In this document: positions 52,758 through 61,138 of the stretch, piece by piece | Layout of the letters: every line of letters starts with the position of its first letter | Position numbering within the stretch: the first letter of the stretch is position 1 | From: Micavibrio sp. UBA6929 | Lineage (GTDB): Bacteria > Pseudomonadota > Alphaproteobacteria > Micavibrionales > Micavibrionaceae | NCBI GenBank assembly: GCA_002448815.1 | Contig: DKAJ01000012.1 | Location: 306,333 to 370,332, forward strand | Reading direction: 5' to 3' | DNA length: 64,000 bases | Position numbers and translations under genes: made by a program | The notes under the pieces: model-generated | What the model was told of the DNA's origin: nothing | Databases searched by the model: none | What the model saw: only the letters and a program-made list of their open reading frames with translations

Positions 52758-53093
52758 TTAACAAAAACGCTTAAAGTCACTCTTGGGCTCAACCCAAGAA
52801 CATACTGTGCGCAACACAAAGCTCACTTCACGCTGCATATTCGAATCGAAAGGAAAACTCGGCACTTCTTCCTTACCTGGCGCCATTATAAACACGCGTT
52901 GCACAGCAAAATCAAAAACGCGATAATAACCATCCGCGTTGCCAAGCGGATAAACAATAACGGCTGAATCAGAAACCACATACTTATCACGCGTCAATTG
53001 ATAATTGTCACCGCGAACCTGCGCCACTGCAGACTGCGCTAAGAACGCACCGACCAAACATAACAGACAAATTTTGGACAACATCAACTTCAT
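52758..53093 (-). CDS. Hypothetical secreted protein inside the nuo genes
   Basis: I do not recognise this 111-residue protein. It has a signal peptide (KICLLCLVGAFLAQSAVA, cleavage near residue 24) and a small domain with DKYVVSDSAVIVYPLGNADG and VFIMAPGKEEVPSFPF, and two C-terminal Cys (one the last residue) that could form a disulfide. Its ATG overlaps the nuoH stop by 1 base (TAATG), so it is probably translated with nuoH. It may be periplasmic. It is not a known accessory Complex I subunit to my knowledge. Confidence 0.7.
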   Translation of the reverse strand: MKLMLSKICLLCLVGAFLAQSAVAQVRGDNYQLTRDKYVVSDSAVIVYPLGNADGYYRVFDFAVQRVFIMAPGKEEVPSFPFDSNMQREVSFVLRTVCSWVEPKSDFKRFC

Positions 53094-54118
53094 TATTTTG
53101 GCAATGCATCAAATGTTAACAACAGGCCTGCCGTCGCGACAACCCACACCAAAGTCAAAGGCAAAAAGACCTTCCAACCCAAACGCATCAACTGGTCATA
53201 ACGGTAACGCGGCAATGTCCCGCGTGACCAAATAAAGAAGAATAAAATGCCTGCCGTCTTCAGCGAAAACCAAACCATTCCAGGCACAAATGCCAATCCA
53301 TCCATGCCAAATGGTGGCAACCAACCACCAAGGAATAATGTTGTTGTCATCGCGCTCATCAAAATCATATTCGCGTATTCACCAAGGAAGAACATCGCAT
53401 ATGTCATTGAAGAGTATTCAACCATGAAACCGCCAGTAATTTCAGATTCACCTTCGGGCAGGTCAAATGGCGCACGGTTTGTTTCCGCCAAAATAGACAC
53501 TAAAAAGACGATAAACATAGGAAACAGCCAAATTTGCATCCATACCGGACGATCAGCCAAAACGATTTCCTGCAAGTTAAGCGACCCCGTGCACAATAAA
53601 ACAGTCACAATAATCAAGCCCATAGACACTTCATAACTGACCATCTGGGATGCTGAACGCAGTCCACCCAAAAATGCATAACGCGAGTTCGAAGCCCATC
53701 CCGCCATAATGACGCCGTAAACACCCATCGATGACACCGCAAATAAATACAAAATGCCGACATTGATATTCGCAAGAACCCATCCCTTATCAAAAGGAAT
53801 CACTGACCATGCAATCAACGACAGTGCAAACAACATCACAGGCGCCAAAATAAAGACGCCCTTGTTCGCTTGTGATGGGATAATCGTTTCCTTAGACAAG
53901 AGCTTAATACCATCCGCAATAGGCTGCAGCAAACCAAAAGGCCCGACAGTCATCGGCCCCTGACGACGCTGAATCGCGCCAAGAACTTTACGCTCTGCAT
54001 ATGTCATATATGCCACCGACAGCAAAACACCGCCCACAATCGCAACAATAAACGCGATCATCAATGTAAATGGGTGCGTCACAATTGCCATGACTTGATT
54101 TAATACATCCATATTCAT
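53093..54118 (-). CDS. nuoH: NADH-quinone oxidoreductase subunit H
   Basis: NuoH is the membrane subunit forming the quinone-binding chamber with NuoB and NuoD. The 341-residue protein has about eight helices with YAERKVLGAIQRRQGP, LLQPIADGIKLLSKE, ASNSRYAFLGGLRSASQMVS and AETNRAPFDLPEGESEITGG. It overlaps the TerD-family gene upstream by 4 bases and the secreted gene downstream by 1 base. Confidence 0.96.
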   Translation of the reverse strand: MNMDVLNQVMAIVTHPFTLMIAFIVAIVGGVLLSVAYMTYAERKVLGAIQRRQGPMTVGPFGLLQPIADGIKLLSKETIIPSQANKGVFILAPVMLFALSLIAWSVIPFDKGWVLANINVGILYLFAVSSMGVYGVIMAGWASNSRYAFLGGLRSASQMVSYEVSMGLIIVTVLLCTGSLNLQEIVLADRPVWMQIWLFPMFIVFLVSILAETNRAPFDLPEGESEITGGFMVEYSSMTYAMFFLGEYANMILMSAMTTTLFLGGWLPPFGMDGLAFVPGMVWFSLKTAGILFFFIWSRGTLPRYRYDQLMRLGWKVFLPLTLVWVVATAGLLLTFDALPK

Positions 54119-54708
54119 GAACAGTGCTCCTGCATTAAATTAGAAATATCCTGAATGTCAGCCAGATACGCGCCAACGGGAACAAAGTTCCATTTATCAC
54201 TATTTTGCTTATCTCGCAAGGCAGCGCCCGCAATATATTGCCACTGCGCAGCGTCTTCGGCTGGCGTACCTTCAACATCGGAAAGGTTTTGAGAATAAAA
54301 TACTTCCAGACTTGTTGCATCCATCACAACAAATTTAGGTCGGTTCAAATCTTGCAAAAGAATAGCACCCTTCGTCGAAACACCGAACGCAATCCCTGCA
54401 ATAGATTCGTCCAAATGCGACAACCAAACCTGGATCTCTTCATCCTCAAATTCAGATCCACCATCCGTATGATCACCTGTATGAAAAACTTTCTGGCGGT
54501 ATTTCTCGCGCTGAGGGGCAACAGGCGTAATGCTGTCAATCAAAGCGCCCGCGCCATCAAATAAAAAACACGATAAATCTGCGTCCTGTGCAATAGGGTC
54601 AGATATAACAGAGCTACGCCCGTTATCCGAAACAGGCTCCCAAGACAAGCCAACCGTTATTTTCGGATGATCCGCACTAACATTTAAGGCAATTGGAAGG
54701 CTCATCAT
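54115..54708 (-). CDS. TerD family protein inside the nuo genes
   Basis: TerD-domain proteins bind Ca2+ and are linked to tellurite, phage and general stress resistance. This 197-residue protein matches the domain: ITVGLSWEP at the start, DADLSCFLFDGAGALIDS in place of the usual DLDAS motif, VFHTGDHTDGGSEFEDEEIQVWLSHL in the acidic calcium loop (usually GDDE), and a final KWNFVPVGAYLADIQDI. It has no signal peptide, so it is cytoplasmic. GAGGT lies 7 bases before the first ATG. It overlaps nuoH by 4 bases and lies 11 bases after the MazG-like gene. Whether it acts with Complex I is unknown. Confidence 0.8.
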   Translation of the reverse strand: MMSLPIALNVSADHPKITVGLSWEPVSDNGRSSVISDPIAQDADLSCFLFDGAGALIDSITPVAPQREKYRQKVFHTGDHTDGGSEFEDEEIQVWLSHLDESIAGIAFGVSTKGAILLQDLNRPKFVVMDATSLEVFYSQNLSDVEGTPAEDAAQWQYIAGAALRDKQNSDKWNFVPVGAYLADIQDISNLMQEHCS

Positions 54709-54719
54709 ATCAACGACCT

Positions 54720-55127
54720 CTAGGCAGCCTCATCTTTGTTGACGATAAACTGCGCAAGGTCGGGCTCGAAGAAATCTGGCCCCTTCATAACCTTACCATC
54801 ACTTTCACGGCGAATAGGCTTACCATCCGCGCCAAGCTTACTCATGTTTGAGCGATGCACTTCTTCAAAGGCCTCTTCTTTCACGCCTTGCATGCCAAAC
54901 GATAAAAACGCTCCATCCAAAACATATTGCAAATCAATCAGCGCATCCAAAGTTTCAACCATATCGCCTTGCTCAAGCGCTTCTTTCAGCTCATCAAGCT
55001 CTTCCGCCAGCAAATTAATACGCAAAGTGCGCGTTTTTTCATCGGCCAGTGTTTGCTCTGCCGCGACAGGCAAACCATAGGTTTCATGAAATTCTTGTAC
55101 CTGATCCAAAGTCGAACGTTTTGACAT
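54720..55127 (-). CDS. MazG-like nucleotide pyrophosphohydrolase inside the nuo genes
   Basis: The 135-residue protein is an all-alpha NTP pyrophosphohydrolase-like protein: NLLAEELDELKEALEQGD gives the EExxE motif and ETLDALIDLQYVLDGAF the ExxD-type second half that bind Mg2+. The C-terminal VHRSNMSKLGADGKPIRR and GKVMKGPDFFEPDL are seen in a phosphoribosyl-ATP-pyrophosphatase-like subfamily. Substrate is not known; house-cleaning of NTPs is a reasonable guess. The ATG at 55127 shares TAATG with the nuoG stop; open codons further upstream lie inside nuoG. Confidence 0.8.
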   Translation of the reverse strand: MSKRSTLDQVQEFHETYGLPVAAEQTLADEKTRTLRINLLAEELDELKEALEQGDMVETLDALIDLQYVLDGAFLSFGMQGVKEEAFEEVHRSNMSKLGADGKPIRRESDGKVMKGPDFFEPDLAQFIVNKDEAA

Positions 55128-57199
55128 TATTCTGCGGCCTCCAAAACCTCTGACGCATGAAACGCGCCCACACATTTACGCATCGTATCTGACGCGCGGC
55201 AAATCGCGTTTGTTAAATAGAAATTCCGCACAGGCAGCGCAAAGACATCACCTGATACTTTCGCCTTACTATCAAATACAGCCCATTCATTTGCGCCGCG
55301 TTCGTCAATAAGCTCAAGATGCGGATAGTGTTTAACCATCTCTTCGCGCAATTGCGCAAGCGTATCATATGATAGCGCCTTACCCAAAACCGCCGATAGG
55401 GCACGAAAAATTGACCAACCGCTGCGTGCCTCACCCGGAGGCGTCACAGCCGCGCGCGCCAGTTGAGGACGCCCTTCTGCATTCACATACAAACCATCTT
55501 GCTCGGTATAAGCTGCAGACGGCAAAATCACATCCGCGCGTTCAGCGCCGTGATCACCATGATGACCGACATAAACAGTAAAGCATTTCCAGCCAATTTC
55601 TGCGCGCGCATTAAATTCATCCGCGCCCAGTAAAAACATTGCCTTAACACTGCCATCTTTTGTACCCGCCAAGATATGCGCCAAACCGCGCCCTTCTTTT
55701 GCAGGAACAAAGCCAATATCAAGACCGCCAACACGTGACGCCGCATTTTGCAAAACGTTAAATCCGTTCCAATCCTTACGAACGACTTTCAATTTCTCGG
55801 CCGCCGCGTGGCAAAGCGCCTGAACCGCCGCCCCATCAGCGCGCGCATAAGCGCCGCTGCCTACAATCATGACAGGCTTTTTCGCATCTTTTAAGATCTT
55901 CGCAAAACCGCTGCGTGCTTTTGCAAGTTTTTCCAAATCCGCCGGGCTATCGCCAACATGCTCATAACGATATGTCAGGTCACAAGCCTCACCAACCAAA
56001 GCTACTTTTGCGCCATTCTCACGCACAGCCTTACGAATGCGCGTATCCACAAGCGTACCTTCATAACGCGGATTAACGCCAACCAATAAGATCGCATCCG
56101 CTTCTTCAATGGCCTCAATGCCAGAATTCATCACATAACCGCCGCGAACGCGTGGATCAATCATCGAACCATCTGTGCGGCAATCCATGTCTTTTGAACC
56201 AAGACCGTGCAAGAAATCTTTAAACGCATACATTTCTTCAACGCTCACCAGATCACCGGCAAGCCCCGCAATCTCAGATCCTTTAACCTTGGCTAGCTTT
56301 GATTTAATAACGGCAAAGGCCTCATCCCAGCTTGATTCAGACATAACGCCTGTTTTCTCATCACGAATATAAGGACGATCCAAACGTGCCTTTGAAAGGC
56401 CATCATAAGAAAAGCGCGAACGGTCATTGATCCACTCTTCGTTAATTTCTTCATGTAAACGTGGCAACACGCGCATTACCTCGCGGCCACGCGCATCAAC
56501 GCGAATGTTACAGCCCACGGCATCATGAACATCAATTGTATCTGTTTTACGAAGCTCCCAGCTGCGCGCTTTAAACTGATACGGTTTTGACGTCAAAGCA
56601 CCCACAGGACAAATATCAACCATATTGCCTGACAATTCAGTATCAACAACCTGATCAATGAATGTGCCGATCTCGGCCTCTTCCCCGCGGTTAAACTGCC
56701 CCAGAACTGGCGTACCTGCAATTTCCTCGGCAAAACGAACGCAGCGCGTACAGTTAATGCAGCGTGTCATCACAGTATTAACCAGAGGCCCAAGCTCTTT
56801 ATCCTTAACCGCGCGTTTATTCTCGTGATAGCGCGAGCGATCATAACCATATGCCACAGCCTGATCCTGCAAATCACACTCACCGCCCTGATCACAAATC
56901 GGACAATCCAGCGGGTGATTAATCAAAAGCATTTCCATCACGCCTTTGCGCGCTTGCTTCACCATGTCACTGTCGGTTTTTACAACCATCCCCTCGCCAC
57001 ATGCCATCGCGCAACTTGCCGCAGGTTTAGGCGGCCCAGGCGACACTTCGACCAAGCACATGCGACAGTTCGCAGGAACGCTCAGGCGGTCGTGGTAACA
57101 AAAACGTGGGATCTCGATTCCGATCTGCTCAGCAGCCTGCAGGATGCTTGTACCAGGTTCGACTTCGACTTCGATATCATTGATTGTGAGTTTTGGCAT
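55127..57199 (-). CDS. nuoG: NADH-quinone oxidoreductase subunit G
   Basis: NuoG carries a 2Fe-2S and 4Fe-4S clusters on the electron path from NADH. The 690-residue protein has the 2Fe-2S domain (IPRFCYHDRLSVPANCRMCL), the His/Cys-coordinated cluster region HPLDCPICDQGGECDLQDQA, the CINCTRCVRF 4Fe-4S motif, and a molybdopterin-type C-terminal domain. In the usual order it follows nuoF directly. Here nuoF is 4.9 kb upstream, with purL-purQ and two other genes between, so nuoG must have its own promoter. Confidence 0.96.
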   Translation of the reverse strand: MPKLTINDIEVEVEPGTSILQAAEQIGIEIPRFCYHDRLSVPANCRMCLVEVSPGPPKPAASCAMACGEGMVVKTDSDMVKQARKGVMEMLLINHPLDCPICDQGGECDLQDQAVAYGYDRSRYHENKRAVKDKELGPLVNTVMTRCINCTRCVRFAEEIAGTPVLGQFNRGEEAEIGTFIDQVVDTELSGNMVDICPVGALTSKPYQFKARSWELRKTDTIDVHDAVGCNIRVDARGREVMRVLPRLHEEINEEWINDRSRFSYDGLSKARLDRPYIRDEKTGVMSESSWDEAFAVIKSKLAKVKGSEIAGLAGDLVSVEEMYAFKDFLHGLGSKDMDCRTDGSMIDPRVRGGYVMNSGIEAIEEADAILLVGVNPRYEGTLVDTRIRKAVRENGAKVALVGEACDLTYRYEHVGDSPADLEKLAKARSGFAKILKDAKKPVMIVGSGAYARADGAAVQALCHAAAEKLKVVRKDWNGFNVLQNAASRVGGLDIGFVPAKEGRGLAHILAGTKDGSVKAMFLLGADEFNARAEIGWKCFTVYVGHHGDHGAERADVILPSAAYTEQDGLYVNAEGRPQLARAAVTPPGEARSGWSIFRALSAVLGKALSYDTLAQLREEMVKHYPHLELIDERGANEWAVFDSKAKVSGDVFALPVRNFYLTNAICRASDTMRKCVGAFHASEVLEAAE

Positions 57200-57218
57200 A
57201 AGATTTCTTATTTAGAAG

Positions 57219-57247
57219 TTGAAAAAAGACAACGACATCTATTTAAT
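57219..57247 (+). promoter_or_regulatory. purL-purQ promoter
   Basis: TTGAAA (57219-57224), a 17-base spacer and TTTAAT (57242-57247) lie 40 bases before the purL ATG. It overlaps the divergent nuoG promoter. Confidence 0.5.
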
Positions 57248-57268
57248 CAGCTTCGCATAATAGATCAA
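57240..57268 (-). promoter_or_regulatory. nuoG promoter
   Basis: On the minus strand TTGATC (57268-57263), a 17-base spacer and TAAATA (57245-57240) precede nuoG by about 40 bases. The -10 elements of this and the purL promoter share bases 57242-57245, so the two promoters may compete. Confidence 0.4.
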
Positions 57269-57286
57269 TAGGATAATCAAAAGAAT

Positions 57287-60193
57287 ATGGCTTATCGCAC
57301 CGAAGTTTTAACCCTTGTCGAAGATGGTCGTGCTCAGGCACTTGAAAAATCACTACAGGCGCATGGATTAGATGCCCGCATTAACGTTATTGACGTGTAT
57401 TCATCTGAAAATGAAACCGTCACCAAAGACACTTTTATTAATAGCGTCTGCAACCCCGTCACACAGGCCGCAAACCAAAGCCACCCTGACTTTGACTGGG
57501 CACTAGAAATTGGTTTCTTACCCGGCGTAACCGATAATATCGGTCATACAGCGCAAGAATTGATCGAACTTGCAGGCGCGCAAGGCGACACCGCATGCTA
57601 TAGCGCCAAGCTCTACCTCATAAAAGGCAATAACCTACAACTGCGTGACATCGAAAAGATCGCCGCCAGCCTGTCAAACAGCCTCATTCAACGAATCACT
57701 ATTAAAACCGCCGACGAATTCAAAGCCGATGGCGGCATGGGAATCACAATCCCCAAGGTAACATTATCCAACCAAGGCAGCGCCGCAGACCAAGTTGACC
57801 TCAATGTCAGCGACGAAGCGCTCAGCGAACTTGGCCAAAAAGGAATCAAAAACGAAGATGGGTCTTATCGTGGGCCTCTTGGATTATCTCTGCATTACAT
57901 GAAGGCGATTCAGGCTTATTACAAAGACCTTGGCCGCAACCCCACGGATATCGAACTTGAAACACTGGCCCAAACATGGTCCGAGCACTGCAAGCACACG
58001 ATCTTTGCGTCCCCCATTGATGAGGTCAAAGACGGCCTTTACAAACATTACATTAAACGTGCCACCAAAGAAATTCGCGAAGCACGCGGCGATGATGATT
58101 TCTGCGTTTCAGTATTCTCTGACAATGCGGGCGGCATTATTTTTGATGACAACTACCTCATCACCGATAAAGTTGAAACGCACAACTCCCCTTCTGCGCT
58201 TGATCCATTTGGCGGCGCGATCACCGGCATCGTTGGCGTAAACCGCGACTGTATCGGCTTTGGTCAGGGCGCAAAACCTGTCATTAACCGCTACGGCTAT
58301 TGCTTTGCAGATCCACGTACATCGCCAGAGCTTTACCGCGATAAAAACCGAAACATTTCGATCTTATCACCAGAAACAATCATGAACGGCGTCATTGCGG
58401 GCGTTGAGTCGGGCGGTAACTGCTCGGGCATTCCAACGCCGCAGGGCTTTGCGTATTTTGACGACCGTTTTGTCGGCAAGCCTTTGGTCTTTGTTGGCAC
58501 AATTGGCCTGATCCCGCGCACAATCAACGGCAAGCCAGGCCACGAAAAACAGGCACAACCAGGCGACAAAATCGTTATGGCGGGTGGCCGCGTTGGACGC
58601 GACGGCATTCACGGCGCGACATTCTCATCTGTGGCACTAGATGAAGGCTCCCCCGCGACAGCCGTACAAATCGGCGACCCTATCACGCAAAAGAAAATGT
58701 CTGATGCCATCATCAAAGAAATCCGCGACCTTGGCCTTTACAGCGCCATCACCGATAACGGTGCAGGCGGCTTATCTTCATCTGTTGGCGAAATGGCTGA
58801 ACAATCAGGCGGTTTTCACCTAGAACTTGAAAAAGTGCCGCTAAAATACCCTGGCATGGCGCCATGGGAAATCTGGATTTCCGAGTCGCAAGAACGCATG
58901 ACAATGGCCGTGCCACCAGAAAACACCGACGAAATTATTGCTCTTCTTGCGAAACGCGGCGTCGAAGCCGCAGTTGTCGGCACATACACCGACAGCGGCA
59001 ACGCACACATCACATATAACGATGAAACCATCATGGATATGGCGATGGAATTCTTGCATGACGGCAACCCTGAAACGCCGCTGGAAACAACCTTCACACG
59101 CGGCGGCGAGGATGAACCATCCCTGCCCGAGCCATCTGATTACGCACAAGAACTCCAAGACATGCTTGGACGCCTGAATATTTGTTCGAAAGAATTTATC
59201 GCAACACAATACGACCACAACGTCCAAGGCTCTGCCGTACTGGGCCCGCTGCAAGGTAAAGGCCGCGTTTATGCAGAAACATCTGTCACAAAACCTGTCC
59301 TCGATAGCCCTAAAGGCGTTGTCCTTTCACAAGGCCTCGCCCCGCGCTATAGCGACATTGACACCTATCACATGTCAACGGCGTCACTGGATATGGCCGT
59401 ACGTAATGCGGTTGCCGCAGGCGTTGACATCGAACAGCTTGCCTTGCTTGATAACTTCTGCTGGTGTTCATCTGACGAGGCCGAGCGCCTAGGTCAGCTT
59501 AAACGCTCGGTCGAGGCCATCTATGACATGGCCGTCACATACAAAACGCCGTTTATCTCGGGCAAAGACAGTATGTTCAACGACTTTAAAGGCTTCGATA
59601 AAGACGGCAATCCCGTTAAAATTTCGGCGCCACCCACCCTGCTTGTCAGCTCCATTGGCGTTATGCCGAATGTCGATCAAAGCATTTCTCTGGCGCCAAA
59701 GGCCGCAGGTGATCTTGTTTACTTGCTCGGCGAAACAAAGGACGAGCTTGGCGGCAGTGAATATTACGACCAGCACGGCAAAATCGGATCAAACGTTCCC
59801 GAAAGTGATGCAAAGAAAAACCTTTACCTGTATCAGCTTTACAGCCGCGCCGCGCGTAAACGCCTCATCAGCTCGGCCATCGCCGTTAATCATGGTGGTC
59901 TTGGCGTTGCCTTGGCGAAAAAAGCCATTGCAGGCGGCCTCGGCATGGATATTGACCTGTCACACATTGACCTGCGCGCAGATAAGGCGCTGTTCTCTGA
60001 AACGACAGGGCGCATCCTGATCACGGTGGCTCCGCACAATAAAGAAGCCTTTGAAAAGCTCTTCAAAAAATACAGCTTCCTTTATCAAATCGGCCACATT
60101 GCCTACACCGATACACTTAACATTAAAAATGTCGCGACATGCGATATTGATGCCCTCGAAACCGCCTACAAGGCGCCACTAAAGGATTACTAA
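57287..60193 (+). CDS. purL: Phosphoribosylformylglycinamidine synthase, PurL with fused PurS-like region
   Basis: PurL makes FGAM from FGAR, ATP and ammonia in purine synthesis. This 968-residue form is much longer than the ~740-residue PurL of most alphaproteobacteria. Residues about 1-165 look like two PurS-like units in tandem (NVIDVYSSENETV; CYSAKLYLIKGNNLQLRDIE and SLIQRITIKTADEF), then the synthase core with LAQTWSEHCKHTIF (near 232), VETHNSPSALDPFGGAITG, GAGGLSSSVGEMAEQSGG and FISGKDSMFND (near 758). It has no glutaminase domain; purQ follows after 3 bases. This layout recalls the large PurL of deltaproteobacteria, suggesting transfer. It lies on the + strand inside the minus-strand nuo genes. 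Confidence 0.92.
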   Translation: MAYRTEVLTLVEDGRAQALEKSLQAHGLDARINVIDVYSSENETVTKDTFINSVCNPVTQAANQSHPDFDWALEIGFLPGVTDNIGHTAQELIELAGAQGDTACYSAKLYLIKGNNLQLRDIEKIAASLSNSLIQRITIKTADEFKADGGMGITIPKVTLSNQGSAADQVDLNVSDEALSELGQKGIKNEDGSYRGPLGLSLHYMKAIQAYYKDLGRNPTDIELETLAQTWSEHCKHTIFASPIDEVKDGLYKHYIKRATKEIREARGDDDFCVSVFSDNAGGIIFDDNYLITDKVETHNSPSALDPFGGAITGIVGVNRDCIGFGQGAKPVINRYGYCFADPRTSPELYRDKNRNISILSPETIMNGVIAGVESGGNCSGIPTPQGFAYFDDRFVGKPLVFVGTIGLIPRTINGKPGHEKQAQPGDKIVMAGGRVGRDGIHGATFSSVALDEGSPATAVQIGDPITQKKMSDAIIKEIRDLGLYSAITDNGAGGLSSSVGEMAEQSGGFHLELEKVPLKYPGMAPWEIWISESQERMTMAVPPENTDEIIALLAKRGVEAAVVGTYTDSGNAHITYNDETIMDMAMEFLHDGNPETPLETTFTRGGEDEPSLPEPSDYAQELQDMLGRLNICSKEFIATQYDHNVQGSAVLGPLQGKGRVYAETSVTKPVLDSPKGVVLSQGLAPRYSDIDTYHMSTASLDMAVRNAVAAGVDIEQLALLDNFCWCSSDEAERLGQLKRSVEAIYDMAVTYKTPFISGKDSMFNDFKGFDKDGNPVKISAPPTLLVSSIGVMPNVDQSISLAPKAAGDLVYLLGETKDELGGSEYYDQHGKIGSNVPESDAKKNLYLYQLYSRAARKRLISSAIAVNHGGLGVALAKKAIAGGLGMDIDLSHIDLRADKALFSETTGRILITVAPHNKEAFEKLFKKYSFLYQIGHIAYTDTLNIKNVATCDIDALETAYKAPLKDY

Positions 60194-60196
60194 GCC

Positions 60197-61015
60197 ATGA
60201 CAAACACACCCAAAGCCATTGTCCTTGCCGGTTACGGCCTGAACTGTGAAGAAGAAACGCTTTATGCCTTTAAATATAACGGCATTGATGGTGACATCGT
60301 TCACATTAACGACCTGATAGATAATCCTGCGATGCTGGATAACTATGAAATCTTGGCAGTCCCAGGCGGATTTTCATACGGTGATGACACAGGATCAGGC
60401 AATGCCTTTGCCCAAAAAATGCGTTTATCCCTTCAGGCAGATTTAGAAAAATTTGTCGCGCGCGATACGCTTGTGATAGGCATTTGTAACGGATGTCAGA
60501 TTTTATCAAACCTTGGCCTCGTCCCAGGCGCACGTGATGTTGCCGTGACATATAACCAATCAAGCCGCTATCAATGCCGATGGATTGATGTAGCAATGAA
60601 CGGTGCCTCTAAATCACCTTGGCTCCAAGGGATCGATCGCATGCACATCCCCGTTGCACATGGTGAAGGCCGCTTTATGATGAGCGAGGACACACTCGCA
60701 AAATTGACCGATAACGACCAAATCGCAGCAACCTACATCAAACCCGATGGCAGCGCCGCCCAAGGTGAGTTCCCATACAACCCGAACGGATCAACCGCTG
60801 ACATCGCCGCCATCACGAATGAAACTGGCCGCGTTATCGCGATCATGCCCCACCCTGAGCGCGGCATGTTCTCATGGCAGCGTGATGATTACGATATCCT
60901 AAAAGACACGGCGCAGCGTGAAGGACGCGACCTGCCTGAGCCATCTGATGGCCTTGCGATCTTCGCAAATGCGGCGCGTTACTTTGGCGTCAGCGCAAAA
61001 ACAAAGGCTGCATAA
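60197..61015 (+). CDS. purQ: Phosphoribosylformylglycinamidine synthase glutaminase subunit PurQ
   Basis: PurQ supplies ammonia from glutamine to PurL. The 272-residue class I amidotransferase has the N-terminal IVLAGYGLNCEEETLYAFK, the nucleophile C97 in GICNGCQIL, VAHGEGRFMM, and the His/Glu pair in IMPHPERGMFSW. It is longer than the usual alphaproteobacterial PurQ (about 225) by a C-terminal helix ending NAARYFG. It follows purL by 3 bases and pairs with it as a non-canonical set. No terminator is seen after it; it converges with the CPBP gene over 123 bases. Confidence 0.93.
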   Translation: MTNTPKAIVLAGYGLNCEEETLYAFKYNGIDGDIVHINDLIDNPAMLDNYEILAVPGGFSYGDDTGSGNAFAQKMRLSLQADLEKFVARDTLVIGICNGCQILSNLGLVPGARDVAVTYNQSSRYQCRWIDVAMNGASKSPWLQGIDRMHIPVAHGEGRFMMSEDTLAKLTDNDQIAATYIKPDGSAAQGEFPYNPNGSTADIAAITNETGRVIAIMPHPERGMFSWQRDDYDILKDTAQREGRDLPEPSDGLAIFANAARYFGVSAKTKAA

Positions 61016-61138
61016 ACAAAATCGCAGCTTCACTTTGCCTAATTATTACGGGTTTATATGGATCTGCACGCCTAAATCGCTGGTTTCTGCAATCTCAACT
61101 GCAATGTCTTCGATGGTATATAGTCCGCTCCAATAAAT

